A DNA stretch of 64,000 nucleotides, from assembly GCF_026967985.1 (NCBI RefSeq), contig NZ_JAPVBJ010000010.1, positions 62,001 through 126,000 of the forward strand, written 5' to 3'. The position numbers were made by a program, and so were the translations under genes. Source of the stretch: Modestobacter sp. VKM Ac-2984. Lineage in GTDB: Bacteria; Actinomycetota; Actinomycetes; Mycobacteriales; Geodermatophilaceae. Shown here in pieces: positions 8,914-18,260 of this stretch. Under the pieces are notes generated by a model, which was not told the origin of the DNA, ran no database searches, and saw only the letters and a list, made by a program, of their open reading frames with translations. Each line of letters starts with the position of its first letter. Position 1 is the first letter of the stretch.

Positions 8914-9945
8914 ATGCCCAACCGTCCCCTCCCCAGGCGCCCGCTCCTCGCGGCCTCCGCCCTCCTCCCCCTCCTGCTCGCCACCGCCTGCGGCGGCGGC
9001 GACGACGCCGGCGGCGGGGACGCCGGTGGCGGCGGCGAGGTGGAGCTGACGCTCGCGCACAGCTACACCGAGCAGCAGCCGCAGCACCGGTGCGGTGCCC
9101 AGGTCATCGCTGACGAGCTCGAGGCCGCCGATGTCGGCGTGACCGTGGAGATCTTCCCGAGCAGCCAGCTCGGCGGCGACGCCGACCGCATCCAGTCGGT
9201 GATCTCCGGTGACATCGACCTCGACATCCAGGGCGCCTCGGCGCTCGGGGCGGTCTACGAGCCGATGAGCGTCGTCGACGCGGCGTACGCCTTCGACGAC
9301 GGCGAGCACCTCGCCCGGTTCTTCGGCAGTGAGGCGTCCGACGAGCTGACCCAGGGGTTCGCCGACTCCACCGGCGCCAGCGTGCTCGGCGCCTGGTCCG
9401 CCGGCGCCCGGCACTTCACCGCCGGCCAGGCGATCCGCGAACCCGCCGACCTGGAAGGCCTGCGGATGCGGTTCCCCAACTCGCCGCAGTACCTGATGAA
9501 CGCCCGCGCCCTGGGCGCGGACCCGACCGAGGTGGCCTACGAGGAGCTGTACCTGGCTCTGCAGCAGGGCATCGTCGACGGTCAGGAGAACCCGATCGTC
9601 AACATCGACGCCCAGAACCTCGGCGAGGTGCAGGACTACCTGAGCCTGTCCGCCCACCAGGAGAACTCCAACCTGGTCATCGCCGGCCCGGGGGTCGAGG
9701 AGTTGTCCGACGAGCAGCGGGAGGCGCTCGACGCCGCGGTCGCGGCAGCCGTCGAGCAGGTGCCCGAGTGCGTCGCGGAGGACGAGGAGCAGGTCCTCGA
9801 GGAGTGGACCTCCGGCGGTGAGTTCGAGGTCGTGGAGGACGTGGACGTCGACGCCTTCCGCACCCAGGCCGAGGAGTACCTGCGGGCCAACCTGAGCGAG
9901 GAGCAGCTCAGCGTCTACGAGGCCATCCGCGACTCGGCCGAGTGA
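8914..9945 (+). CDS. TRAP transporter solute-binding lipoprotein (DctP-like)
   Basis: A 343-residue protein with a lipoprotein signal (ALLPLLLATACGGG; lipid-modified Cys near residue 27), a glycine/acidic linker, and the DctP fold: LTLAHSYTEQQPQH, FPSSQLGGDADRIQSV, GLRMRFPNSPQYLMNARALGA (split here by family positions), the conserved ELYLALQQGIVDGQENP, and a long acidic C-terminal helix region. It captures the ligand outside the membrane and hands it to DctQM. GAAGGGAAAG lies just before the ATG. It overlaps the next gene by four bases. Confidence 0.88.
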   Translation: MPNRPLPRRPLLAASALLPLLLATACGGGDDAGGGDAGGGGEVELTLAHSYTEQQPQHRCGAQVIADELEAADVGVTVEIFPSSQLGGDADRIQSVISGDIDLDIQGASALGAVYEPMSVVDAAYAFDDGEHLARFFGSEASDELTQGFADSTGASVLGAWSAGARHFTAGQAIREPADLEGLRMRFPNSPQYLMNARALGADPTEVAYEELYLALQQGIVDGQENPIVNIDAQNLGEVQDYLSLSAHQENSNLVIAGPGVEELSDEQREALDAAVAAAVEQVPECVAEDEEQVLEEWTSGGEFEVVEDVDVDAFRTQAEEYLRANLSEEQLSVYEAIRDSAE

Positions 9946-10979
9946 CCGACCCTCTCCGCACCGACCCCCGGGGCGACTCCGCACAGGAGCGCCCCGGGGC
10001 GGTGGTGCAGACCTTCCGGGGCCCGGTGCACCCTGACCAGCTCGGGTCGACCCTGGTGCACGAGCACCTCTTCGTCAGCAGCCCGGAACTCGACCTCAAC
10101 CACCCGCACCCGGAGTGGGAGCCGGCCACCGCCGTCGACCGGGCCGTCACCGCCCTGACCCGGCTGCGCGACCTCGGCGTCCGCACGGTGGTCGACCTGA
10201 CCGTGCTGGGCCTCGGCCGGGACGTCGCCCGGCTGGTGCCCGTGGCCGACCGCGCCCCGGTGCACCTGATCGCCTCGACCGGCTACTACACCGCCAACGT
10301 GCTGCCGCCCTTCTTCCGCACCCACGGGCCGGGGCTGCTCGTCGCCGGCCCCGACCCGCTGATCGAGTTCTTCCTGCACGACATCGAGGAGGGCATCGCC
10401 GGCACCGGCGTCCGGGCCGGGATGCTCAAGGTCGTCACCGACGAGGAGGGCATCACCGAGGACGTCGCCCGGGTGATGACCGCGGCCGCAGTGGCCCACC
10501 AGCAGACCGGCGTCCCGATCACCACCCACAGCCGGCCCGCCCTGCGCAACGGACTCGACCAGCAGGCGTTCCTGCGGAAGCGCGGCGTGCCGCTCGACCG
10601 TGTGGTCATCGGCCACTCCGGGGACACCGAGGACCTCACCTACCTCCGGGTGCTGATGGACGCCGGCTCGACCATCGGCATGGACCGGTTCGGCATGGAG
10701 CACGTGCTGCCCGATGTGCGCCGGGTCGCCACCGTGCTGGCGCTGCTGCGGCTCGGGTACGCCGACCGGATGGTGCTCTCGCACGACGCGGCCTGCTTCA
10801 GTCGGGTCACGCCACCGTCGTGGCGCGCCGTCCACGCCCCGCACTGGCGGTTCGAGAACATCCCGACCCGGATCGTCCCGATGCTGCTCGCCGGCGGGGC
10901 CACCGAGGACGACGTCCACCAGATGACGGTGGTCAACCCGGCTCGACTGCTCACACCGGACCACGAGAGGACGCCGTGA
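9942..10979 (+). CDS. Phosphotriesterase-family metal-dependent hydrolase
   Basis: A 345-residue amidohydrolase-superfamily protein of the phosphotriesterase (PTE) group. All metal ligands are visible: His40 and His42 in HEHLF, Lys163 in GMLKVVTD (the carboxylated lysine), His196 in TTHSRPA, His225 in IGHSGDTED and Asp282 in SHDAACF. PTE-family members hydrolyse lactones or esters far more often than phosphotriesters. Sandwiched between the TRAP binding protein and dehydroquinase, it may open a lactone or ester form of the imported acid; that is inference. GTG start in a GTGA overlap. Confidence 0.85.
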   Translation: MTDPLRTDPRGDSAQERPGAVVQTFRGPVHPDQLGSTLVHEHLFVSSPELDLNHPHPEWEPATAVDRAVTALTRLRDLGVRTVVDLTVLGLGRDVARLVPVADRAPVHLIASTGYYTANVLPPFFRTHGPGLLVAGPDPLIEFFLHDIEEGIAGTGVRAGMLKVVTDEEGITEDVARVMTAAAVAHQQTGVPITTHSRPALRNGLDQQAFLRKRGVPLDRVVIGHSGDTEDLTYLRVLMDAGSTIGMDRFGMEHVLPDVRRVATVLALLRLGYADRMVLSHDAACFSRVTPPSWRAVHAPHWRFENIPTRIVPMLLAGGATEDDVHQMTVVNPARLLTPDHERTP

Positions 10980-11434
10980 ACTCGGTGCTCGTGCTCAACG
11001 GCCCGAACCTCGACCTGCTCGGCACCCGGAAGCCCGAGGTGTACGGCTCGGCCACGCTGGCCGACGTCGAACAGCTGTGCCGGGTGCGAGCCGCGGAGCT
11101 GGGGCTGGACGTGCAGTTCCGGCAGTCCAACCACGAGGGCCAGCTCATCGACTGGGTCCACGAGTGGGGCAGGCGCGTCCGCGACGGGCAGGCGATCGGC
11201 GCCGTCTACAACCCCGGCGCACACGCCCACACGTCCATCGCCCTGCGGGACGCGATCGAGGGGGTGGAGCTGCCGGTGGTCGAGGTGCACATCTCGAACG
11301 TGCACGCCCGCGAGCAGTTCCGGCACCACTCCTACATCTCCCCGGTGGCCCGGGGCGTCGTCGTCGGACTCGGCGTCCTCGGGTATCCCCTGGCGCTGAC
11401 CGGCCTCGCCGAGCTGACCCGCCAGCCGCGCTGA
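10976..11434 (+). CDS. aroQ: Type II 3-dehydroquinate dehydratase
   Basis: A 152-residue type II dehydroquinase, the usual family length. It shows [20 protein letters not shown] with the catalytic Tyr23 and Arg18, [20 protein letters not shown] (most homologues have Tyr where this has the first His), [17 protein letters not shown] and the C-terminal GLGVLGY. It converts 3-dehydroquinate to 3-dehydroshikimate. The position at the end of this operon, facing the QuiC-type gene, suggests a catabolic role here. GTG start in a GTGA overlap with the hydrolase gene. Confidence 0.92.
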   Translation: MNSVLVLNGPNLDLLGTRKPEVYGSATLADVEQLCRVRAAELGLDVQFRQSNHEGQLIDWVHEWGRRVRDGQAIGAVYNPGAHAHTSIALRDAIEGVELPVVEVHISNVHAREQFRHHSYISPVARGVVVGLGVLGYPLALTGLAELTRQPR

Positions 11435-11450
11435 CCCGGGCCCCTGGAGG

Positions 11451-12245
11451 TCAGCCGGCGGTCAGCCGGCGGGCGCGCGCCCGGGGGTGCTCGAGCATCT
11501 CGTCGACCAGGCCGTGCAGGTGCTGCAGCCGCGCGGCGGGGTCGTCGGTGAGCAGGCCGACGGAGTCGTCCCCGCCGAGCGCGACCGGGACGTGCGGCGG
11601 GAGGGTGGCGAGCAGCCCGGCCGCGGCCTCGCCGCCCTGCTCGACCTGACGAGCGCTGAGCCGGACGTAGCCGAGGGACTCACCGAGCACGTCGACGGCC
11701 GCCTCGACCTCGGCCGGTGAACAGCTGCCCACCGGCACATCCAGGACGACCCCGCCGCCGCTCGGCCGCACGACGGTCGCCGCGTCGGCGAGCAGGTCCG
11801 GGCGGTCGACCGGCAACGGCGCGAGCAGCGGCAGGAGCCGGTACGGCCGGGCCTGCTCGACCAGCCGACCGAAGACCTCGACCCGCTCGGCGACAGCTCG
11901 TCCGGCCGGGTCGTCCGCACTGAACCGGGCGGTCACGTACCGGGCCCCGAACCGGGCCCCGAAGTCCAGCACCCGCCCGTGGGTGGCGTGCACGTGGTCG
12001 TCGGGCAGGGTGCCGTCGAGCTGCACGCGGCCGACGTCGAGCGCCGTCACCCGGGTCTCGAGCAGCTCGTCGACGAGCCGGAGGAGGTTGCGCTCGCCCG
12101 CCCCGCCGGACCACCAGGGCTCGACCTCGGCCACGGCCCCGACGTGCAGGCCGATCGAGTCCCAGCCACTGCCGGCCAGCAGCTCGGTGAGCTCGACGGG
12201 ACTGCGCGGGTGCACCACCGACTGGTGCACGGCCAACCGGTTCAC
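11451..12245 (-). CDS. TIM-barrel sugar isomerase/epimerase-like protein
   Basis: A 264-residue protein weakly resembling the xylose-isomerase-like TIM-barrel family: SIGLHVGAV near the N-terminus, ALDVGRVQLDG, FGARFGARYVTARFSADD, a central VVLDVPVGSCSP strand and a final HLHGLVDEMLEHPR helix. Several usual metal ligands are not obvious, so activity is uncertain. It starts 4 bases inside the end of the dehydroshikimate dehydratase gene and is convergent with aroQ. The context suggests a step in, or accessory to, the same quinate/shikimate pathway. Confidence 0.6.
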   Translation of the reverse strand: MNRLAVHQSVVHPRSPVELTELLAGSGWDSIGLHVGAVAEVEPWWSGGAGERNLLRLVDELLETRVTALDVGRVQLDGTLPDDHVHATHGRVLDFGARFGARYVTARFSADDPAGRAVAERVEVFGRLVEQARPYRLLPLLAPLPVDRPDLLADAATVVRPSGGGVVLDVPVGSCSPAEVEAAVDVLGESLGYVRLSARQVEQGGEAAAGLLATLPPHVPVALGGDDSVGLLTDDPAARLQHLHGLVDEMLEHPRARARRLTAG

Positions 12246-14170
12246 GACACGTCCGTCCTCTCGACTCCGGTGCGCCGGACCGGCGTCACCGCCTGCGGTG
12301 AACGCTGACGGCGATGGGCGGCCATCCGCACCGGCGCATCGGCGTTCCCGTACCCGTCATAGCCTCCCAGCCGCTGGACCACCATGACGAAGAGCCGGTC
12401 GCCCAGCACCTCGGTCGCCAGGTGCAGGCAGGCGCCGTCCGGGTCCTCCTCGTACATCAGCCCGTGCTCCCGGACGGCCGCCAGGAGGTCGGCCGGGAGG
12501 TCGAACCGGGCCTCGAGGTCGTCGGCGTAGTTCTCCGGCAGCCGCAGCAACGGGGCGCCGGCGGCCCGCAGCCGCTCCGCCGTGGCCACGACGTCGTCGG
12601 TGGCGAAGGCGAGGTACTGCGGCTCGGGCACCCGGGGCGCCCAGCCGCCGCGGCGCAGCGACGAGGCCGAGAGCGTCAGCCGCACCGCCCGGTCGGGCCC
12701 GGTCACCGCCCGGGTGCGCACCAGGCCGAAGGGGGCGGCCAGCTCGGTCACCTGCTGCGGCTCCAGGCCCAGCACAGCCCGGTAGAACAGCCCGGCCTCG
12801 TCGAAGGAGTCGAACGGCTGGGTCAGGGCCACGTGGTCGATACCGGTCAGGCCGGCGCCCGGGGCGGGTGTGACTCCGGTGGGCAGGAAGTCCGCCGGCC
12901 AGCCGTCGGGCACCGTGCGGGTGAAGAAGACCTCCGTGCCGTCCGGAGCGGCGACCGCGGACAACTCCGCCTCCGCCGCGCCGCGGGTGCGGGGCAGCAC
13001 CGGGGCGCTCATCGCCTCGGCGCGGACCGCCGAGCGCACCGGGTCACTGCTCTCCAGGCCGAGGGCGGAGACCACCGCCTCCCCGAGTGCCCCGGGCCGG
13101 ACGACGGACCCGTTGAGCAGCACCCGCGCCGCCCCCTGTTCCCACAGCTGCACCGGCTTGGAGCGGTGCTGGCCGCTGTGGGTGAACCCGAGGGTCGTCA
13201 GCACCTCCCCGACCTGCGGCCCGGAGACCCCGTCGACGGCCAGCTCGGTGAACGACCACCCGGACAGCGCCGGCGGGGCCGGCGGCGGGCAGAGACCAGA
13301 GGCCGGATCCGCCAGCGCGAGCGCCTCCTCGAGCCACTGCAGCGAGCGCATGGCGTCGACCGCGGTGCGAGCCGGGTCGGACTGCCGGTAGACGTCGTTG
13401 AAGACCTCCAGCGACCACGGCCCGCGGTACCCGGTGGCGAGGACGGCGCCGAGGAAGCCGGGCAGGTCGAAGGCGCCCTGCCCGGGGAAGAGGCGGTGGT
13501 GCCGGCTCCACTGCAGCACGTCCATGGTCAGCTGCGGGGCGTCGGCCAGCTGCAGGAAGAACACCTTCTCCCCCGGGACGGCCGCGAAGCCGCGGGGGTC
13601 ACCGCCGCGGGAGAGGACGTGGAAGCTGTCCAGGCACAACCCCAGCGCCGCGGAGTCGGCCCGGCGGACGGCGTCCCAGGACGCCTCCCAGGTCGACACG
13701 TGCCGGCCCCAGGCGAGCGCCTCGTAGGCGATCCGCAGTCCGCGCCCCTCGGCCCGGGCCGCCGCGGTCGACAGCTGCTCGGCGAGCTGGTCGGCGTCGG
13801 CGACGGCGTCCGGCGCGACCGAGGAGCACACCAGCACGGTGTCCACGCCGAGCGCGCTCATCACGTCGAACTTCCGTTCCGCGCGCCGCAGGTTGGCGGC
13901 GAACCGCGTGGGGTCGGTCGAGTCCAGGTCGCGGAACGGCTGGTAGAGGTCGATCGACAAACCGAGGTCGGCGCAGCGTGCGGCCAGCTCGGCCGGCGAC
14001 CAGGGAGAGGCGATCAGGTCGGGCTCGAACACCTCGACGCCGTCGAAGCCCGCGGCCGCCGCCGCGGTGAGCTTGTCCTCCAGCGTCCCCGACAGGCAGA
14101 CGGTGGCGATCCCACGGCGGGGGTGCACGGCGCCCGCGCCGGCGGGGTGCGGTGGACGAGCTGGTGGCAT
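12242..14170 (-). CDS. quiC: 3-dehydroshikimate dehydratase, TIM barrel-VOC fusion (QuiC-like)
   Basis: A 642-residue two-domain protein. Residues about 20-285 are a xylose-isomerase-type TIM barrel with candidate metal ligands Glu150 (YEALAWG), Asp181 and His184 (LDSFHVL), Gln207 (FFLQLAD) and Glu255 (SLEVFND). Residues about 300-620 are two VOC modules like 4-hydroxyphenylpyruvate dioxygenase, with GIDHVALTQPF and the C-terminal FVMVVQRLGGYDGYG. This fusion is known from bacterial QuiC enzymes that turn 3-dehydroshikimate into protocatechuate. It completes the route from quinate/shikimate using the facing operon. ATG start at 14170; transcription probably runs on into the TIM-barrel gene. 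Confidence 0.85.
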   Translation of the reverse strand: MPPARPPHPAGAGAVHPRRGIATVCLSGTLEDKLTAAAAAGFDGVEVFEPDLIASPWSPAELAARCADLGLSIDLYQPFRDLDSTDPTRFAANLRRAERKFDVMSALGVDTVLVCSSVAPDAVADADQLAEQLSTAAARAEGRGLRIAYEALAWGRHVSTWEASWDAVRRADSAALGLCLDSFHVLSRGGDPRGFAAVPGEKVFFLQLADAPQLTMDVLQWSRHHRLFPGQGAFDLPGFLGAVLATGYRGPWSLEVFNDVYRQSDPARTAVDAMRSLQWLEEALALADPASGLCPPPAPPALSGWSFTELAVDGVSGPQVGEVLTTLGFTHSGQHRSKPVQLWEQGAARVLLNGSVVRPGALGEAVVSALGLESSDPVRSAVRAEAMSAPVLPRTRGAAEAELSAVAAPDGTEVFFTRTVPDGWPADFLPTGVTPAPGAGLTGIDHVALTQPFDSFDEAGLFYRAVLGLEPQQVTELAAPFGLVRTRAVTGPDRAVRLTLSASSLRRGGWAPRVPEPQYLAFATDDVVATAERLRAAGAPLLRLPENYADDLEARFDLPADLLAAVREHGLMYEEDPDGACLHLATEVLGDRLFVMVVQRLGGYDGYGNADAPVRMAAHRRQRSPQAVTPVRRTGVERTDVS

Positions 14171-14189
14171 GGACCCTGTCCTCTTATGT

Positions 14190-14213
14190 ACCAAGTGGTG
14201 AGTTGTGGACCAC
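14190..14213. promoter_or_regulatory. Short palindromes between quiC and tetR genes, candidate operator
   Basis: ACCAAGTGGT (14190-14199) and GTGGACCAC (14205-14213) are each near-perfect dyads, built from the same ACCA/TGGT-type half-sites. They lie 20-43 bases upstream of the quiC start, in the gap shared with the divergent TetR gene. A TetR or LacI operator is a reasonable guess. Confidence 0.35.
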
Positions 14214-14335
14214 CCGACCACATCGGACGGCAGGGCGCCAGTCCCCCCGCCGGACCGGAGGCCCGGTCGCCGGGGTCCTCTCCGAGCCGGCGTTGCATAG
14301 GCTCCGCCGCACGTCCACCCAGGCAGGAGGAGACC

Positions 14336-15016
14336 GTGACCGCGCGCCGACCGGAGAGCGAGCCGCCCACCGACGCCGCCGCGGCGCGCCCGGTGGAGCG
14401 CACCCGCGACGCCGACCGGACCCGGGCGGAGATCCTCGCCGTCGCCACCGCTGAGTTCGCCGACCGCGGGTACGCCGGAGCCCGGGTCAACGAGATCGCC
14501 GAGAAGCTGAGCACGACCAAACGGATGATCTACTACTACTTCGGCGGCAAGGAGCAGCTCTACGTCGCGGTGCTCGAGCAGGCCTACGGCCGGATCCGGG
14601 CGCTGGAGCAGCAGGTGGACGTCGAGCACCTGGAGCCGGTGGCGGCGATCCGCGAGCTGGCCGGGCTCACCTTCGACCACCATGAGGCGCACCCCGAGTT
14701 CATCCGGCTGGTGAGCATCGAGAACATCCACCGGGCCGAGCACCTGGCCGGTTCGCCGGCGCTGGCCGGCCTGGCCGCGCCCGCCGTCGACGTGCTGGCC
14801 GCCATCCTGCAGCGCGGCCGGGCCGAGGGGGTGTTCCGGGACGACGTGGACGCGCTCGACGTGCACCAGGTGATCAGCGCGTTCTGCGTCTTCCGGACCG
14901 CCAACCGGCACACGTTCCGGGTCATCTTCGACCGCGACATGCTCGACCCGGCGACCCGTGACCACCAGCGGAGGCTGCTCGGCGACCTGGTCGTCGCCCA
15001 CCTCACCACACGCTGA
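14336..15016 (+). CDS. TetR family transcriptional regulator
   Basis: A 226-residue TetR regulator. After a disordered 25-residue head comes the HTH: ILAVATAEFADRGYAGARV, then VNEIAEKLSTTKRMIYYYFGGKEQLY, the standard TetR DNA-binding core. The C-terminal ligand domain resembles those with a TetR_C segment (HPEFIRLVSIENIHRAEHL). It is divergent from quiC and upstream of the PRISE reductase gene, so it probably regulates one or both. GTG start with AGGCAGGAGGAG 5-16 bases upstream. Confidence 0.9.
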   Translation: MTARRPESEPPTDAAAARPVERTRDADRTRAEILAVATAEFADRGYAGARVNEIAEKLSTTKRMIYYYFGGKEQLYVAVLEQAYGRIRALEQQVDVEHLEPVAAIRELAGLTFDHHEAHPEFIRLVSIENIHRAEHLAGSPALAGLAAPAVDVLAAILQRGRAEGVFRDDVDALDVHQVISAFCVFRTANRHTFRVIFDRDMLDPATRDHQRRLLGDLVVAHLTTR

Positions 15017-15118
15017 GCCCCGGGCGGTGCGACGCTCGGCAGGACACGTGCACCGGACCCGGCGACTCCTCGCCGGGCCGTCCGACGGCGTGCACGACCT
15101 ACAGGGGACACCGAACAC

Positions 15119-16198
15119 GTGACTGCAACTGCTGGACCGCGACAGGCGCTCGTCGTGGGCGCCACGGGGATCGTCGGCCAGAACCTCGCCGAGCGACTGA
15201 CCGCACAGGGCTGGGACGTCCACGGGCTCTCCCGCAGCGGGCGGGCCCCCGGCCCGGGCGTGCACCCCGTCCAGGCGGACCTGGCGGACCCGGCCGGCCT
15301 GTCCGCCGCACTGGAGGGCCTGTCCCCCGAGCTCGTCGCGATCACCGCCTGGACCCGGCAGGCCACGGAGGCGGAGAACATCGCGGTCAACGGCGCCGCC
15401 GTCCGCAACGTGCTCCAGGCGCTGGAGCCGGCCGGGTCGGTGCGGCACGCCGCGCTGATGACCGGGCTGAAGCACTACCTCGGCCCGTTCGAGGCCTACG
15501 CGCAGGGCGAGATGCCGGACACGCCCTTCCACGAGGACGAGCCCCGCCTGGACGCGCCGAACTTCTACTACGCGCAGGAGGACGAGCTCTTCGCCGCCGC
15601 CGCCCGCGCCGGGTTCACCTGGAGCGTCCACCGCTCGCACACGGTGTTCGGCTTCGCCGTGGGCAACGCGATGAACATGGTGCTGACGCTGTCGGCCTAC
15701 GCCGCGATCTGCAAGCAGACCGGGCGGCCGTTCGTCTTCCCCGGGTCGAGCACCCAGTGGAACAGCGTGACCGACGTGACCGACGCCGACCTGCTGGCCG
15801 ACCAGATCATCTGGGCCGCAGCTTCCGAAACGGGACGCGACCAGGCCTTCAACACCGCCAACGGCGACGTCTTCCGGTGGCGCTGGCTGTGGCCGCAGAT
15901 CGCCGCCCACTTCGGCCTGGAGTGGGAGGGCTACGCAGGACGGGTCCGCCCGCTCACCGAGAGCATGGCCGGCACCGAGGACGTCTGGGCCGGCATCGCT
16001 GCCGAGCACGGGCTGGTCGAGCCCGACCTCGGCCGGATCGCCTCCTGGTGGCACACCGACAGCGACCTGGGACGGGAGATCGAGGTGCTGACCGACATGA
16101 ACAAGAGCCGCAAGGCCGGTTTCACCCAGAGCCGGGACAGCCGCGACAGCTTCTTCCGCTACGTCGAGCGGTACCGCGCGGCCCGCATCATCCCCTGA
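15119..16198 (+). CDS. PRISE-type NAD(P)H-dependent reductase (SDR superfamily)
   Basis: A 359-residue extended SDR. It has the N-terminal dinucleotide fold ALVVGATGIVGQNL and the diagnostic PRISE (progesterone 5-beta-reductase / iridoid synthase-like) motif MTGLKHYLGPFE, with NFYYAQEDEL carrying the catalytic Tyr and HRSHTVFGFAVGNAMN following. These enzymes reduce activated C=C bonds in enones. In bacteria the group is often next to aromatic or cyclohexane catabolic genes, as here. GTG start; CAGGGGACA is about 10 bases upstream. Substrate unknown. Confidence 0.8.
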   Translation: MTATAGPRQALVVGATGIVGQNLAERLTAQGWDVHGLSRSGRAPGPGVHPVQADLADPAGLSAALEGLSPELVAITAWTRQATEAENIAVNGAAVRNVLQALEPAGSVRHAALMTGLKHYLGPFEAYAQGEMPDTPFHEDEPRLDAPNFYYAQEDELFAAAARAGFTWSVHRSHTVFGFAVGNAMNMVLTLSAYAAICKQTGRPFVFPGSSTQWNSVTDVTDADLLADQIIWAAASETGRDQAFNTANGDVFRWRWLWPQIAAHFGLEWEGYAGRVRPLTESMAGTEDVWAGIAAEHGLVEPDLGRIASWWHTDSDLGREIEVLTDMNKSRKAGFTQSRDSRDSFFRYVERYRAARIIP

Positions 16199-16500
16199 CG
16201 CCGGCTGTCCGGAGTCGCATCTGCACCGCTGTCGTCCGGGTCGGTGGCCACAGGTCGTGCTGGAGACCCCGGCGATCAGCAGCACGACCCGGCCGGCCAC
16301 GGGGAAGACGAGCGGGCCGGCGCACGACGACGTCCCCGCGGTGACGGTGTCGACGGAGGCCCCGGGGTGCGGCGCCCGACCGACCCGGACGCCTGGCGAT
16401 CCCGCCGGCCGGGCCAGGCGGCTGGAATCGGCGGACGGTGGGAAGCACCGACACCGGTCGCGGTGTTGTCCTGCCGTACTCGACAGAGAGGCAGGAACCC
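16199..16500. other. 302-base gap without a confident gene
   Basis: No frame here looks like a whole gene. On the minus strand a stretch around 16390-16250 reads with normal-looking composition (including VFPVAGRVVLLIAG) but has no start and no recognisable family, so it could be a remnant or chance. The last 60 bases should carry the msrA promoter; GAGAGGCAGGA ahead of the ATG at 16501 is the ribosome-binding site. Confidence 0.4.
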
Positions 16501-17016
16501 ATGACCACGGAGACCGCGATCCTCGCCGGCGGCTGCTTCTGGGGCGCCCAGGAACTGCTGCGCAAGCGCCCGGGGGTGGTCTCGACCCGCGTCGGCTACT
16601 CGGGCGGCGACACCCCGAACGCCACGTACCGGGACCACGGTGACCACGCCGAGGCGGTCGAGATCCTCTTCGACCCGGCTGTGATCTCGTTCCGGGAGCT
16701 GCTGGAGTTCTTCTTCCAGATCCACGACCCGTCGACGAGGGACCGGCAGGGCAACGACGTCGGTCGCAGTTACCGCTCGGCGGTCTACTACACCAGCGAC
16801 GAGCAGCAGCGCGTCGCGCTCGACACGATCGCCGACGTCGACGCCTCGGGCATCTGGCCCGGCGAGGTCGTCACCGAGGTCGAGCCGGCCGGCCCGTTCT
16901 GGGAGGCCGAGGACGAGCACCAGGACTACCTGCAGAGGATCCCGTTCGGGTACACGTGCCACTACGTGCGGCCCGACTGGGTGCTCCCGCGCCGCGAGGC
17001 CCAGGCCACCCGCTGA
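16501..17016 (+). CDS. msrA: Peptide-methionine (S)-S-oxide reductase
   Basis: A 171-residue MsrA, the standard length. It carries the active site GGCFWGAQE with Cys at about residue 12, [16 protein letters not shown], the [18 protein letters not shown] signature, RSAVYY and [12 protein letters not shown]. It repairs methionine-S-sulfoxide in proteins using thioredoxin. A C-terminal CHYVRP segment could hold a resolving cysteine. It stands alone on its strand. ATG start with GAGGCAGGA upstream. Confidence 0.95.
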   Translation: MTTETAILAGGCFWGAQELLRKRPGVVSTRVGYSGGDTPNATYRDHGDHAEAVEILFDPAVISFRELLEFFFQIHDPSTRDRQGNDVGRSYRSAVYYTSDEQQRVALDTIADVDASGIWPGEVVTEVEPAGPFWEAEDEHQDYLQRIPFGYTCHYVRPDWVLPRREAQATR

Positions 17017-17022
17017 GACGAG

Positions 17023-17055
17023 CTCGACGAGGAGCTGGTCCCCGACCTCGTCGAG
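17023..17055 (+). terminator. Inverted repeat after msrA, possible terminator
   Basis: CTCGACGAGG (17023-17032) and CCTCGTCGAG (17046-17055) form a perfect 10-base stem with a 13-base loop, starting 7 bases after the msrA stop. There is no T-run after it, which is common in high-GC actinobacteria. The rest of the gap to 17225 shows no sure gene; a 35-codon minus-strand ORF (17208-17101) is unremarkable. Confidence 0.35.
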
Positions 17056-17225
17056 AACTCCCAGAGTCCGGTCGCCGCGCGTGAGCTGACTCCGTGTCGC
17101 TCAGCCGCGTCCCGGACCGGTGCCCTGCACCAGGTCCGCGGACGCGGCGGACACGGCGATCGCGTTCTTGGCGGCTGCGGCGACGTCCTGGCGGTCGGTC
17201 CAGGCCATCCGCGCCGAGTCTCGGG

Positions 17226-18260
17226 CTACGGGGACGACGACTCGCTCCCCCGGCTACGCGCATCGAGGAGTCCGACGAAAGCCGTTGCGACGAGGGCGAC
17301 GGTGCGGTCGTCGTCCTGAGCGAGTTGGCGCAAGACCGCGAGCGCGGAGGGCCCGGACAGCTCGACCAGCGCCTGCATCAGGCGGATGCGCACCGAGGGG
17401 TCCTGGGGGTGCGCGGCGAGTTCGTCGACCAGCGAGGTCATGATCCCGTCTGCGCACTCGGCGTCCTGGTACAGCGCCCCCAGGACCTCCGCCGCCTCGA
17501 TGTCGTCCGCACCCTCGACCACCATCCCGACGAGCGTCGGCAGCGCGGCGGTGACGCCTCGCCTGCCCAGCGCCAGAGCGGCGTGCCCGCGCACCGTGGG
17601 GTCCGGGTCCCCGAGCGCCTCGACCAGGACCTCCGTCGCGCCCGGGGCCGCGGACGACGTCCCGATCGCCGACACCGCGCGCCGCCGTACCTCGACGTCT
17701 CCCGACCGGACGCCGGCGGCCAACGCCGCGACGCCGTCGCCGCCCGATCGGGCCAGGGCCCAGCGAAGGGCACCGGCGACATGGGGATCGGACTCGGCCA
17801 GCACCGCTCCGGCCAGCAGGTCTGCGGAGGTCGACGCGTCCTCCGGCCGGGCCAGGACGGCCTGCTGCCTGCGGGCTGCGCTGGTCGAGTGCAGCCCCTG
17901 CATGAGCTCGACGATGCGCAGCGCGCCCTGCCACCCCGTCGGCGACGACGCATCGATCGCGCGGAGCCGCTCGAGCAGCTCGCGGTCTCGCTCCACGCGT
18001 TCTTCCGTCCACTCGATGAGGTCGCCGACCAGGGCGGACGGGGTGAAGGCCGGGTCGTCCAGGGCGCGACCGACCTGCTCGAGCGAGAGCCCCAGCGATC
18101 GCAGGCTCTCCACGTGGAAGATCCGGCGGACGTCGTCGGCGGCGTACTCGCGGTAGCCGCCGACGGTGCGACCGGACGGCCGCACCAGTCCGAGGGCGTC
18201 GTAGTGCCGGAGCATCCGGCTGCTCACCCCGGAGCGCCGGGCCACCTCGCCGATCAGCAT
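17226..18260 (-). CDS. MerR-type regulator fused to HEAT repeats
   Basis: A 344-residue protein. Residues 1-70 are a MerR HTH (LIGEVARRSGVSSRMLRHYDALGLV, then GGYREYAADDVRRI), followed by a helical dimerisation segment (LGLSLEQVGRALDD). From about residue 120 on it is a run of HEAT-like repeats (for example LLAGAVLAESDPHVAGALRWAL, AAGVRSGDVEVRRRAVSAIG, LVEALGDPDPTVRGHAALALG). The alpha-solenoid probably replaces a ligand domain and may bind protein or peptide. Its ATG lies 7 bases inside the end of a second HEAT-repeat gene, so the two form an operon behind a MerR-type operator at 19038-19058. Confidence 0.85.
   Translation of the reverse strand: MLIGEVARRSGVSSRMLRHYDALGLVRPSGRTVGGYREYAADDVRRIFHVESLRSLGLSLEQVGRALDDPAFTPSALVGDLIEWTEERVERDRELLERLRAIDASSPTGWQGALRIVELMQGLHSTSAARRQQAVLARPEDASTSADLLAGAVLAESDPHVAGALRWALARSGGDGVAALAAGVRSGDVEVRRRAVSAIGTSSAAPGATEVLVEALGDPDPTVRGHAALALGRRGVTAALPTLVGMVVEGADDIEAAEVLGALYQDAECADGIMTSLVDELAAHPQDPSVRIRLMQALVELSGPSALAVLRQLAQDDDRTVALVATAFVGLLDARSRGSESSSP

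Noticed and set aside
17101-17208. 35-codon minus-strand ORF after the MerR-HEAT gene
   Set aside because: High-GC chance ORFs of this length are expected; no ribosome-binding site or relative seen.
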